Shown: piece after piece, positions 11,901 through 21,638 of the stretch | Position numbering within the stretch: position 1 is the first letter of the stretch | Layout: the number at the start of each line of letters is the position of its first letter | Assembly: GCA_032622095.1 (NCBI GenBank) | Contig: CP136062.1 | Span: 195,245,887 to 195,309,886 of the forward strand | Source: Siphonodentalium dalli | Lineage: Eukaryota > Mollusca > Scaphopoda > Gadilida > Siphonodentaliidae | Direction of reading: 5' to 3' | DNA length: 64,000 nt | Program-made: the position numbers and the translations under genes | The notes under the pieces: generated by a model | What the model was told of the DNA's origin: nothing | Database searches by the model: none | The model's input: the letters and a program-made list of their open reading frames with translations, nothing else

Positions 11901-14900
11901 CCAAACCTGAATTTAGTATGTCTGACATTTGCAGAATTAGGTCCCAAAAATGTGGATTTAATGACAATATTCTGTAAGGCAGGCTAGCATCACCAAATTC
12001 ATCCTCAATCTGATTAGGCCTCAATGGCCAATAAAACCAAGGAACAGATTGAAGTCCTACAGTTGAAGTTGGTGATACACACCCATTGAGCACCTCAAAG
12101 CACCTCAATTATGCATTTTATCTTCTGCAAATTAGGGGGACATTGAAACTGTACAGGTGGAAAAAAGTGACTAAATCAATGAAGTCCTACAGTTGAAGTT
12201 GGTGATACACACCCATTGAGCACCTCAATTATGCATTTTATCTTCTGCAAATTAGGGGGGACATTGAACTGAACAGGTGGAAAAAGTGACTAAATCAAAC
12301 TGTCAATTTGATACTTAGGATACTTCCCAGAAGATGAGGACTAAGCAGAATTAGGTCCCTGGCGGGTGTATTTGGTGATGCTAGCATGCTAGCAACACTA
12401 AATTCACCATCTGGGGACCTCACTATGTAAATGTCAGACACACTATTTCCAGACTTGAAGAAATCAAAGCCATTCACCGTATCATTGAATTTCAGTCATC
12501 ACCTAACCATGGAAGCACCAGTTTGTTGTTAAATTGCTACAGATATGTTTAGATTAGAATAATACATCTGGCCAGTTTATATAATTAATGACCTGTACCT
12601 TTACAGATATATATATGCCTCTGTGGTGAGAAGAGGTATTAAATTGAGAGGTGATATGGCTTGGAATGGATGTTGGTTGATGGCAGGGTTGGGTCTGGGC
12701 CATGTGGGTGGGTCTGGGCCCATATGGAGGGTGGAATGTTTCCAAAATTTCATTAAAGAGTACAGTTTCATAACTCTGCAGATGTTATAATGGTGTCACT
12801 TTTTTCAAATTTTAAAACATGTTTAAAAAAAATTGTCCCAGAAGATGAGGCCTAAGCAGAATAAGGTAATTGAGGGTGTATTTGGTGATGCTAGCCTGCT
12901 GTATGGGGTAGCAACACTAAATTCACCATCTGGGGACTTCATTCTGCAAATGTCAGACACACTATGTCCAGGCTTGGAGAAATGAACAATGGACTATTCC
13001 TATTTATTCTTGTAGACTCTGGTAGAATAGTTGTTTAGCTAATGTCATGTCTTGTAATGACATATGGTAAACTGGTCTGAAGCAAGCAGTCTTCGGCAAG
13101 AGTATCAGGTGACCACACTATGATAAATTGGCTTTTTCAATAATACAGGCTTCAGTGTTCTCTTAAAAATTAATAGTGCATAGCAAAGAGGTGTGAATTA
13201 TAAAGGGCCATAACTCTGTTAAAATATATCGGATCAAACCCATATTTTAACTTGATCTGTATATACCAAATTTGGTGTTGATCAGATGAAAAATGTTTGA
13301 GTAATCCTGTCTTGGATGAATTCTATATCAAAACAAGAGTGGAAGGGGTTAAATAAACAATACCAAAATCCATAGAGATGAAGAACATGCTATGAAAAAT
13401 CTAGGTAAGAAATATGAGGCTGTGATGTGTCCTAAACAAAAATTAAAGGTCAAAATGCAAAAATTATATTTTTTGTTTTTAAAGTTATGTCCCTAGCTCT
13501 GCCCCTATTTGACCCAGTGACCCCATTTGAACAAATCTGAACCCCAGTCATCCAAGGTCTCTCTGTACCAAATATAAGCTAAAACGGCCAAATATTTTTT
13601 TAGAAGAAATCATTGTAAGTATTACTATGAGTTATGGCCCTGGTTTCTCAACTAATTGAGCGGGTGACCTCATTTGAACAAATCTGAACACCAGTCACCC
13701 AAGGACCCTCCATACCAAATATTAGCTAAATCGGCCCAATGGTTCTGAACAAGAAGTCGTTGTAAGAATTACTATGCAGGAATAGAGTTATGGCCCTGGC
13801 TTCGCAACTATTCGACCCAGTGACCTCATTTGAACAAATCTGAATGAGAGTCACCTAGGGAACATCCACACCAAATATGAACCAATTTGGTCTTCCGGTT
13901 TCAGAGGAGAAGATGTTCAAACAAATTGTTGACGGATGGACAGACGGACGGATGGACGGACGACGGACGAGGAGTGATGACTATAGCTCCACCGGAGACT
14001 TCGTCTCAGGTGAGCTAAAAAGGATATAAGTACAATGCCCACTCCATATAGCAATCACAATAAACAGTTGTTTACTGCTACCCAATATAATACACTATAT
14101 GCACTTACCTGCATCATCAATTGTCATTTGATATGGTAACCACCAATATTTATCAAGGCTTAGATTTTTTTTATAGCGCAGAAGGCTAGACAATGGAATG
14201 ATACCAATTGTTCCCCAAACCAAGAACAGATGGAGGTCTGCACATACCTTCTAATGTTACGTACAAAGTTGGATTATCTCTTCAACTCCCTCCTCACTTA
14301 ATGTCAGAAAATTTAACACAGTTTGACACATAAGTATATAGGACATTTGTTAATTTGTATTAGAAATTAAAGCTATTCGCGTTTGCATAAAAGAAGCAGA
14401 TTAACAAATTCGCCATGATGTAAAGCCAGAGCGACATTTGGTGGTGCAACAAACACTGACTTTTGTATTTTGCCTAACACCTTGGTAGCCACTTTGGATG
14501 AAATTGGACAGTTTTATTGAAGTGTGATCATAATTCCATATGTGGTACGGTTTCATTCCCCTCACTGAATTCGGCCCATTTCTTTAAAACTATTGCTAGA
14601 ATATCGGAATTGAGTTTTAACAACATGCTATAATTCGGTTGTCTGCAGTGGATTATTGACAGATCGAACAGTTTGTGTACAATATAATTGTTGCAATACA
14701 TTGACGAAGCATTAGTTTGATTCTAAATGGTCACAATTCGCAGTCGCCACCGAACAGAATGTCATTTACAAGAGATATTTGAAAATCGCAAAACTGTTGA
14801 TTGTTTGTGCCTTTTTGGAATCACATTTTTTTCCTGAATTTCGGTAATGTACTCTCAGAACTACTATCGATGAATTGCCCTTTCTGAAAAAAATATAACC

Positions 14901-17900
14901 TTTAAAGGGGTACTGTACCCCAATTTCAATAAATTCCCAGTGACAATACCGATCTAATATGAATATTATATTATAAAATAACTAATTTGAGTCGACGATG
15001 TCTACTGAAAACGTTCCGGTTAACAGGCTATCGTAAAAGTAAAATTGAATTATTTAATATAAATTCATTTATGGCTGGAGTCATAAAATGGAGAATTATG
15101 CCATTACGAGTTACCGTTCTTGAAATCGCATATGTTGCGTGTCTTTTATCGACGGCCATTCGCGAACATTATTGAGTTGCAAACAAAACATGTTACCTGC
15201 AAAAGAAGGCCCGTTATAACCGATTCGGGAAAAAAGGAGAAAGAAACAAGAGTCGTAAAGCGTCAAGTATTTTATAGGGAGTGAGATTGTTCGATGGAAG
15301 AGATTGAATGCATCAATCGAAGCTGTGAGCAATGAACTTCCGGTACTTCCTGCAACCTGCGTTTTCTCCGGTGAAGGTCAAAAACATGGCGCGTAGTTTG
15401 AAATCGTAATATTTTTGTTTCCAAGATCAATATTTTCTTCGCTAAATTAGGTTTATACGAAACTCATATAACACGAACACAATCTAACTTGAAAGTTATT
15501 TCAATGGGAGTAAATAAAAAAATCGCATATCTTAGTGTACAGTACCCCTTTAAGATTATTCACAGAATCCGGTTCTTAGGACAACCCTAGATCTTAACTA
15601 AACGGACAATAACGCAATCTTTGTGGCGTCAAAATTAACTCCAGTCGCGGACACAGGAAGTCTAACTAAAGAAACTTTTTTTCTGACAAAGTAAGTGACA
15701 CCCTATCATAATGTCATAGTCTCTATATCTGTTCAAAAAATTCCCACGGAAGTACAAAAGCGACTCTACTAAAATAGCTTAGACCATACAAAGTATTATA
15801 AATCAGATCTGGGACCCCTAGCTCGAAAGATATTACCATAGTTCATATAAAAGAGAGTAATTAGCCCTCAATAAAATTAGTTCACACATTATGTTTTACA
15901 AGTAGCTTGGACACTATAATCAATAATATTCAATGTTAATCTGCTAAGCGCTCTATTACTCCTGAAATCCAATCAACCATGGATGTATGAACAAATTGGA
16001 AGCTACGGTTCATGGCAATAATCCACTCCAAGTACTAACAACATCTTCATTCTTGGACTGGAGAAAGATTTTTGGAGTACTTATTTTATTTATATTATCT
16101 TACCCTTTTGTTGCCTCCTGTCTAAGACCCCATGAAGCTCATGGCATAATAAACTGAAGATAACCCTTTTCCAAATGCTCTATAGCACTCAACATATTTA
16201 TTTTATACATATAAAATCATTGATTTCTGTTCTCGACATGAAATCCATAAAAACCCATAGTCCTGAATGTCATTCTTCTGGCAACTGGGTGTCCCATAAA
16301 ATTCAATCAATCGTGATCCCATGAAAAATTATAAACTATGTATTATGGCAATGCTCCATACCAACTATTATGGAATCTGCCCAGTGAAACTGCAGAAGAA
16401 TTTATAATTATTTAAAATAGCGCTGCTAAATTAGGGTTCTCTCTGTATGCCTATATTCTGAAAACATCCCTACAAATGAACAATGGACTATTCCATGTTA
16501 TACCTTTAGAACTGGGAGAGTCCATTCAGTCATGCATGGGTTACAGATCATATATGACGGCTAAAATATATATAGTTCTATAATTCACAGAGTCTGCATG
16601 TGATAACAGTTCTCTTATCTCTCAAAGTGAAGTCTGTATTCATTAATTATAAGTTACATGTGTTATCACCAGGAAACCTCAAATCTGGATAGTTCTAAGT
16701 CGAAAATGGCCATAACTCCGTAAAAACACATTGGATCAAACCCATATTCGAACTCGATCTGTATTTCGTTCCGATCAGATGAAGAAAAAAATTGAGTTAT
16801 CGCAGCATGTATGGATTCCAAGTCGAAAAAGGACATAACTCTGTAAAACAAAAACATCGGACCAAACCCATATTCGATCTCGATCTGTATTTTGGGCTGA
16901 GCAACTCATATACAAAATTTGGTTCCGATCGGATAGAAAATGTTTGAGTTATCGCACCATGCATAATGTGTTTACGGGCGGAAGTTCAGACGGATGGCGA
17001 ACGGCGAGTGGTCAATCCGGACGTCGACACTGTGTACCATACTGTGATATGGGTACACATTCAAATGTTTGATTACGAAATTATACATGCTGATGGCAGC
17101 AGTCAGACCAGCGTAGCGAGGGGACTGAGCTTGAGAGGTCACGTGTCGTTTGGGCGATATTTGGAGATCATTGGTTCATATATAGAAGCATATAGAAGAG
17201 TGTCGTCTGCTCATGTTTGTCTGGGGCTCTGTATGAGTGAAATTATAAAATTGTTAAAGAATACAAGAACAAATTATTAAAATTGTAAAAAATTGTTAGG
17301 CCAATGCATTCCCTTATATATGCGAGGCGACCTATGGTCGACTCGCATATATAAGAGAATGCATTGGCACAGGGTAACAAAAATCCCGACTTACAGACCA
17401 GCGTAGCTAGGGGACTGAGCTTGAGAGGCCACGTGTCGTTTGAGCGAGATTTGAATATCATTGGTTGGTATGATCTATTCAACGTTTCGAAGATCTTGGG
17501 TACCCAAATCAACATTCTGTAGATCCTGGATACCCTATAATCAATGGAAATATGCGATCTTGACCAATACAGCAAAAGTAACCAACCCTGGTCAAGTTGT
17601 CCTGCTAAACTGATATGATGCTGGTAGGGCAAACTGATGCTGTTAAGAAAGAGTACCGTTATTTTATCTAAAGATGTCATTTCGCGATGTTTTGCTGTTT
17701 TGCTGATCAGAAAGAATCGACGAAAATCCATTAAGTGCAAGCCTGAGTTTAGTGTGCCTGTCATTTGCAGAATGAGGTCCCCAGAGGGATAATTTAGTGA
17801 CGCTATCCCGCATAGAGGGCTAGCATCACTAAATTCACCCTCTGGGAACCTCATTCGGCATGGCCTCATCTGCTATGTGAGACAAAGACTCACATTGAAG

Positions 17901-20900
17901 TTCCCAAATGGTGAATATTGTGATGTACACCCGTTTGGAACCTCGATTATGCAATGTATCGTCTGCCAATTTGGGGATATAGAGAAACTAAACTGAAAAA
18001 GAAATAGAATCTAAGTGAAGAAGTTTCTATAGAAATTTGATAATAAAGAAACTTTCCAGAGAAGATGAGGCCTAAGCAGTATGAGGTCCCCAGAGGTCGT
18101 ATTTAGTGATACTAGCCCGCTATGCGGGATAGCGTCACTAAATTCACCCTCTGGGAACGAACCTCATTCTGCAAATGACAGGCACACGAAACTCAGGCTT
18201 GATTATGTGTATAAAACATTCAAAAACCTGTATGTTATAAAATATTTGAATGAAGGGTGTGCAAACCGAATCATATTCAAGATGGCTATGTCTGTCCTTT
18301 TATAAGCTCCAGCGCAGCTACGTGTATTATTCAAATATTTCAAATTATATTATGTTCTTGAATGTTTCATACAGCCAATGCCTTTCTATGATTCATCCAA
18401 GCATATGTGACCCGCCATATCAAATCCAGTCGTAAGTCGGGATTTTTTTTACCCTGTGCCAATGCATTCCCTTATATATGCGAGTCGACAATAGGTCGCC
18501 TCGCATATATAAGAGAATGCATTGGCGTAACAATTTTTTATCATTTTTTTTAAATAAATGTTTCTTACAATTTTTAGGACATAAAATAAAAAACATCCAT
18601 TACCCTGCAGGGAGCACCACACATATATAGAAGCATATAGAAGAGTGTTGTCTGCTCATGTTTGTCTGGGGCTCCGTATGGGTGAAATTATAAAATTGTT
18701 AAAGAATACAAGAACAAATTATTAAAATTGTAAAAAATTGTTAGGCCAATGCATTCTCTTATATATGCGAGGCGACCTATGGTCGACTCGCATATATAAG
18801 AGAATGCATTGACACAGGGTAAAAAAAAAAACCCGACTTACGACTGGATTTGATATGGCGGGTCACATATTAGCTAAACGCAACGAAAATGACAACTTTA
18901 TAAATAACAACGGTACATTTGCTTAACATCATAAGCTTGCCATAACAGCATCACAGCAATTCAGCAAAACCCACCGACATCATAGCAAATTATCAGGACC
19001 ACTTGACCAGGGGCGGTATCTGCGTCAAACCATACCGATCTTGTTCCTGGCCCACCAATGCATCTCTTTCATTTCTGGTGGATGAACGTCCGGGTGGTGT
19101 ACGATCTTGGAATACAGATCCGTCGTGCCACTTTTTGGGAATCCAACAAGGAGAAAGTACGGCAGACATCTTAGTCTCTTCGTCTCACGTCCGTGTGCCA
19201 GCTGCTCCGCCCAGTGTACGGAGAGCCGATCGAATGAACGCCGGATAGATCTTGAGTATGTGATAAACTTATTGTCATCGTATATATGGGAGTTGTTTAT
19301 ACTCTCTAACCAACATGGATTTTTGTAGTTTGGTAGGAATTGTATCTTTGGCTGAAATTATAAAAATGCACAATCATACAAGCAGCTAATTTTTCATAGT
19401 ATTTGAGGTGTATATATGTGACCCGCCATATCAAATCCAGTCGGAAGTCGGGATTTTTTTACCCTGTGCCAATGCATTCTCTTATATATGCGAGTCGACC
19501 ATAGGTCGCCTCGCATATATAAGAGAATGCATTGGCCTAACAATTTTTTACAATTTTAATAATTTGTTCTTGTATTCTTTAACAATTTTATAATTTCACC
19601 CATACAGAGCCCCAGACAAACATGAGCAGACGACACTCTTCTATATGCTTCTATATATGTGTGGGGCTCACTGCAGGGTAATGGATGTTTTTTTATTTTA
19701 TGTCCTAAAAATTGTCAGAACATTTATTTAAAAAAAATGAAATAAAATTGTTAGGCCGATGCATTCTCTTATATATGCGAGGCGACCTATGGTCGACTCG
19801 CATATATAAGAGAATGCATTGGCACAGGGTAAAAAAAATCCCGACTTCCGACTGGATTTGATATGGCGGGTCACGTATGACATTTATGAATCCAGTCATA
19901 ACCTCATTTTCATTATAATTACCATGTTGAGTGTATCTTTGCACTCATCTATGGCTCAAATTCATTCATTTGTTGCATATATTATTTTGAGTATAAAAGG
20001 AGATGGTCCCATAAATGGCCGGATTTAGTATACAGTACCCCTTCAAACCTAAATTGTTTTTCATTTATATATTCCGAAGGGTTTCGTTGAAACAAATGGA
20101 ATATTTTATTTTGTCCGCCACTTCGGAGCCCTCTATCTCAGTCAGTATATGGTCATGAACACATAAAAAGCCACACTTTTGAAATACAAATAAATTGGTC
20201 AATACAACAATTAAACAGAATATCTCTTGTTCAGGAACCAATCACCATCAATAAAAAAAACAATTCTTTATTATCTACCATATGGATTTATGTTTAGCCT
20301 GTACACCACTACAATATAGTCCTAATAGATGATTAAATCGAAACGAAACCTGTTTCCGTCACCTCCAGATGTAAGTCATTCATTCATTTGTTGCATATAT
20401 TATTTTGAGTATAAAAGGAGATTGTCCCATAAATGGCCGGATTTATTGTACAGTACCCCTTCAAACCTAAATTGTTTTTCATTTATATATTCCGAAGGGT
20501 TTCGTTGAAACAAATGGAATATTTTATTTTGTCCGCCACTTCGGAGCCCTCTATATCAGTCAGTATATGGTCATGAACACATAAAAAGCCACACTTTTGA
20601 AATACAAATCAATTGGTCAATACAACAATTAAACAGAATATCTCTTGTTCAGGAACCAATCACCATCAATAAAAAAAAAAATCTTTATTATCTACCATAT
20701 GGATTTATGTTTAGCCTGTACACCACTACAATATAGTCCTAATAGATGATTAAATCGAAACGAAACCTGTTTCCGTCACCTCCAGATGTAAGTTTGCTGC
20801 AATTTTTCCATAAAACATTTTCATCACATAATATTTCAAAGAAAAAAAGTGAAACAAAAAAACTGCATGGAGTATCTATAGTTACTTATTTTCCGAAAAT

Positions 20901-21638
20901 CAATAGTTTTGGGTCGGTCGTGTCCGTTAACCCTTTACCCAACAAAACGGCCAAAACCGGCCAAATAAAGCTTCAACAGCCTAAAATATCTTCGGTCTGT
21001 CTCAATAGAACCATACAAATATGGATATCATTGGAACCGGCTCCTTGACCACATTGTGATAGTTACAGTTATGCCCTGTGCCAATGCATTCTCTTATATA
21101 TGCGAGTCGACCATAGGTCGCCTCGCATATATAAGAGAATGCATTGGCCTAAAAATCGACTCGCATATATATGGTCGACTCGCATATATAAGAGAATGCA
21201 TTGGCACAGGGCCCTTCTGTTTGGTAAATGGTTAACTAAGTTATGGTTAAAGGCGTTTAATTGTAACCGATGTAACACACATTATACGAACGAACGGTAG
21301 AACATCCCACCAATAACATCCAAGATCACACAGGAGGAGTGGGCATATAAAATAACAGATTAGTGAGCAGTAAGCCGATTGTGACTTACCATTTTCATGA
21401 GATCGACTTCCGGATTGCTGAAATTTATGCCGAAAAGAAAGGAATGTTTGCTAGCATTCTTTTTGTTGACCATTCCTCCTTTAGCCATTTCGTAGTTGCG
21501 CCCAACAGCCGGAAACAGCCCGAATATGGTCAAACATGAGGCCACGCCTATCACTACTAAGGCGGGATAGATGTATTTCATCTGGAGTGCGCGTGTTACA
21601 AAGGGACCGCATGCCTTGTGTCTCGAATTTTTCACCAT
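2783..21638 (-). CDS. CHST15-like carbohydrate sulfotransferase, six exons, 3' end missing
   Basis: Join of minus-strand exons 21638-21390, 19303-19036, 7516-7394, 5453-5297, 3863-3707 and 2930-2783 gives 1102 nt (367 codons plus one base); every junction keeps frame. Predicted product: a Golgi type II membrane enzyme moving sulfate from PAPS to a sugar on a glycan, of the CHST15 (GalNAc4S-6ST) type. Seen: membrane anchor at about residues 22-42, family segment R-L-R-C-L-P-Y-F just before the 5'-PAPS loop G137-F-P-K140-S-G-T-T144, H-W-W at about 165-167, G-E-G-S-A-S-T at 214-220, and the 3'-phosphate motif R261...S269. Several N-glycosylation sequons (N-A-S, N-F-S, N-Y-S, N-Q-S, N-C-S, N-Y-T) fit a lumenal domain. 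Odd: the C-terminal part of the fold, usually 40-60 further residues, was not found in bases 1-2782. The exact sugar substrate cannot be read from sequence; molluscs have many paralogues. Confidence 0.88.
3707..3863 (-). CDS. Sulfotransferase exon 5: second half of 3'-phosphate site
   Basis: 157 nt; acceptor TTTCAG (AG at 3865-3864), donor GTACTT (3706-3701), phase 0 at the 3' end. Starts with the last base of Arg266 followed by L-Y-S-D-Y-L-Y-F, supplying S269 of the R-x7-S motif and matching the family's R-L-Y-S-D-Y-L-Y-F signature. It continues with S-A-E-D-F-H and a Cys-containing region (C-S-K-S-Y-S...H-C-A-Y) typical of the lumenal domain, with an N-C-S sequon. Confidence 0.93.
4442..4905. 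mobile_element. MITE with CAGGGACGTGGC ends (hAT-like ends by inference)
   Basis: The left end CAGGGACGTGGC and the complement of the right end (CCAGGGACGTGTC) match. The inside is rich in 'gttggaaagttt / tttcaaac' segments and a 'cccccac' tract. Diverged relatives occur at about 610-720, 45000-45190, 48120-48465, 48700-49060 and 62590-62760. Such CAGGGRCGTRGC ends are common among hAT-type elements; class is inferred. Confidence 0.6.
4974..5050. repeat. Pyrimidine-rich CTCTC/CCTTT low-complexity tract
   Basis: Almost uninterrupted C/T on the plus strand, inside the intron between exons 4 and 5. Confidence 0.9.
5297..5453 (-). CDS. Sulfotransferase exon 4: conserved core and first half of 3'-phosphate site
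   Basis: 157 nt with acceptor CTTCAG (AG at 5455-5454) and consensus GTAAGT donor (5296-5291). Encodes E-G-S-A-S-T-A-W-D-N at 215-224, a hallmark of the CHST15 group, and ends A-K-I-I-F-I-V-R-N-P-T-T, which supplies R261 of the 3'-phosphate-binding motif. The Arg266 codon is split AG|G with exon 5. Length and both borders are unambiguous. Confidence 0.93.
5785..5883. repeat. Hairpin, arms about 28 bp
   Basis: TAACATTCTGAC...AAGTTGTCAGTCG pairs with CGACTGGCAACTTTCGTCAGAATGTTA. Likely a small foldback element in intron 3. Confidence 0.7.
6410..7205. repeat. Degenerate tandem repeats with 'ccaagatggctgcc'
   Basis: A 55-bp unit (aaatccaagatggctgccgg...) occurs twice almost identically at about 6429-6539, with more diverged relatives near 6800, 6960 and 7130, each near a 'ccatctagtggtcacc' or 'gatttagtcatg' block. 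Intronic, no coding sense. Confidence 0.7.
7394..7516 (-). CDS. Sulfotransferase exon 3
   Basis: 123 nt: two bases completing Gly173, 40 codons, and one base of Gly214. Acceptor TTTCAG (AG at 7518-7517); donor G|GTTAGC (7393-7388). The peptide includes D-E-Y-I-D-I-F-D, matching the 'Y-L-D-x-F-D' helix after the PAPS loop in CHST15 relatives, and ends Y-H-H-Q-I-T-G, leading directly into the conserved G-E-G-S-A-S-T of exon 4. An N-Y-S sequon is present. The intron before it is 11.5 kb and the one after it about 1.9 kb. Confidence 0.88.
7860..8462 (+). mobile_element. Retroposon 3' tail, copy A
   Basis: Contains 'gggccataactcagttaaaa', 'ggatcaaacccatattcgac', a GACGGACGGACGG tract and the end block 'ctatagctccaccggaga...cgtctcaggtgagctaaaa'. 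The first half (gttctagtctactgttaa...) matches 25955-26110, so it is a dispersed family about 600 bp long. These tails are typical of SINE/RTE-type retroposons in molluscs (inference). Confidence 0.65.
8849..9416. mobile_element. MITE, TIR TTAAAGGGATACTGTA
   Basis: Ends TTAAAGGGATACTGTA and TACAGTACCCCTTTAA form a 16-bp TIR with one mismatch. A one-ended relative is at 47980-48110 (same 'ctcaaatgttgttgttg' start). Non-coding. Confidence 0.8.
9536..9999. mobile_element. MITE, TIR TTAACCCTTTCAGTGCC, with one 67-bp hairpin
   Basis: 17-bp perfect terminal inverted repeat. Contains a single hairpin module at about 9588-9654 with the usual 'ccctgtg' left flank and 'cctaacaattttt' right flank. Different ends from the 891-1290 element but the same internal module. 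Confidence 0.85.
10301..10363. repeat. Short hairpin around a GGGACGCTACCCG centre
   Basis: ATTACATTAATCTGGAT pairs with ATCCAGATTAATATGTAAT. Intronic; nothing else is recognised between about 10000 and 11380. Confidence 0.55.
11390..11850 (+). mobile_element. Retroposon tail fragments and poly-C tract
   Basis: 'gaacaaatctgaaccccagtcacc' and 'accaaatataagctat' blocks match those at 13480-13890 and 22920-23010. Poly-C tracts lie at 11290-11302 and 11822-11831. Confidence 0.55.
12049..12290. repeat. Tandem duplication, unit about 130 bp
   Basis: 'gaagtcctacagttgaagtt...gcaaattagggggacattga' appears twice in a row, differing by a 10-bp local repeat and a few substitutions. Confidence 0.85.
12330..12990. 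repeat. Foldback family 'gatgctagc...gctagcatc', two copies
   Basis: Segments at about 12335-12440 and 12835-12965 share 'aagcagaattaggtcc...gtatttggtgatgctagc' followed by its near-complement 'ctaaattcaccatctgggga'. The same family is cleaner at 17745-17860 and 18060-18180. Confidence 0.65.
13190..14035 (+). mobile_element. Retroposon 3' tail, copy B
   Basis: Contains 'gggccataactctgttaaaa', three successive 'gaacaaatctgaa...cagtcac' blocks, a GACGGACGGATGG tract, and the terminal 'ctatagctccaccggagacttcgtctcaggtgagctaaaa' that also ends copies at 8462 and 23137. Confidence 0.7.
14902..15553. mobile_element. MITE, TIR TTAAAGGGGTACTGTA
   Basis: Terminal inverted repeat TTAAAGGGGTACTGTA / TACAGTACCCCTTTAA, same superfamily as 8849-9416 but a different interior. 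The open frames at 14987-15175 (+) and 15111-15332 (-) show no family resemblance. Confidence 0.82.
15560..16670. other. Intronic stretch with no recognised feature
   Basis: AT-rich; no exon-like open frame with splice sites and no clear repeat structure was seen by eye. Confidence 0.5.
16680..17065 (+). mobile_element. Retroposon tail, copies in series
   Basis: Two 'ataactccgtaaaa...ggatcaaacccatattcg' blocks in tandem, then 'ggttccgatcggatagaaaatg', 'ttgagttatcgcaccatgc' and 'gtggtcaatccggacgtcgac'. The same set recurs at 26330-26560 and 26945-27500. Confidence 0.65.
17100..17475. mobile_element. Truncated hairpin-bearing element inside a 75-bp duplication
   Basis: 'agaccagcgtagc(g/t)aggggactgagc...' occurs at about 17103-17180 and again at 17397-17465, bracketing a fragment that carries one hairpin module (17301-17367) followed by 'cacagggtaacaaaaatcccgactta', the right end of the 'atgtgacccgcc' MITE family. 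Confidence 0.65.
17301..17367. repeat. 67-bp hairpin module, copy 4
   Basis: Same arms as copy 1 with one substitution (cattcccttat) in the left arm. Confidence 0.88.
17745..18185. repeat. Two foldback units with GCTAGC/CCCGCAT centres
   Basis: 17755-17860 and 18065-18180 each hold 'gaggtccccagagg...tttagtgayrctagccc' and its near-complement around 'cgcatagagggctagc' or 'cgctatgcgggatagc'. The two units are in inverse orientation. Confidence 0.7.
18405..18868. mobile_element. MITE, TIR ATGTGACCCGCCATATCAAA, two hairpins
   Basis: Terminal inverted repeat of about 40 bp (ATGTGACCCGCCATATC...AAGTCGGG). Hairpin modules at 18459-18525 and 18746-18812 are in mirror orientation. The interior includes 'agaagcatatagaagagtgttgtc', also seen at 17185 and inverted at 19630. 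Confidence 0.88.
19036..19303 (-). CDS. Sulfotransferase exon 2: 5'-PAPS-binding loop
   Basis: Encodes model residues 84-172 plus one base. Contains the family block R-C-L-P-Y-F-L-L-V followed by G-F-P-K-S-G-T-T-D-L-Y, the 5'-phosphosulfate-binding loop with the catalytic-type lysine (K140), then a segment ending M-H-W-W-A-R-N-K-I, typical of CHST15 relatives. The donor is G|GTATGG (GTATGG at 19035-19030), so glycine 173 is split with exon 3. The 5' border is uncertain: 19303 (after ...AGAG) and 19267 (after ...ATAAG) both keep phase 0 with exon 1; an AG giving 19305 would need an unseen exon. The exon lies between two hairpin-bearing MITEs (18405-18868 and 19416-19876). Confidence 0.9.
19416..19876. 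mobile_element. MITE, TIR ATGTGACCCGCCATATCAAA, second copy
   Basis: Same family and length (about 460 bp) as 18405-18868 with the interior inverted. Hairpin modules at 19469-19535 and 19756-19822. The open frames at 19408 (+) and 19705 (-) are translations of this repeat. Confidence 0.88.
19961..20790. repeat. Tandem duplication, unit about 418 bp
   Basis: 'ttcattcatttgttgcatat...ccagatgtaagt' at 19961-20378 is repeated at 20379-20790 with very few changes (for example, one A-tract length). Each copy contains 'acagtaccccttcaaacc', an end of the TTAAAGGGGTACTGTA family, so the duplicated DNA is itself mobile in origin. Confidence 0.9.
20927..21235. mobile_element. MITE, TIR TTAACCCTTTACCCAACA, second copy, rearranged
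   Basis: Inverted relative to 891-1290. Left end intact; right end TTAACCATTTACCAAACAG in complement. It carries one full hairpin (21081-21147) and a broken second hairpin at 21158-21205, where a short 'gactcgcatatat' piece is repeated. Confidence 0.83.

Noticed and set aside
14987-15332. Open frames on both strands
   Set aside because: Inside a MITE (14902-15553) and without any recognisable motif.
17243-17869. 208-codon minus frame
   Set aside because: Consists of the hairpin module and foldback repeats; parts reappear in other frames at 9548, 18081 and 19408.
19003-19248. Plus-strand 81-codon frame
   Set aside because: It is the antisense of sulfotransferase exon 2, which has the clear PAPS loop on the minus strand.
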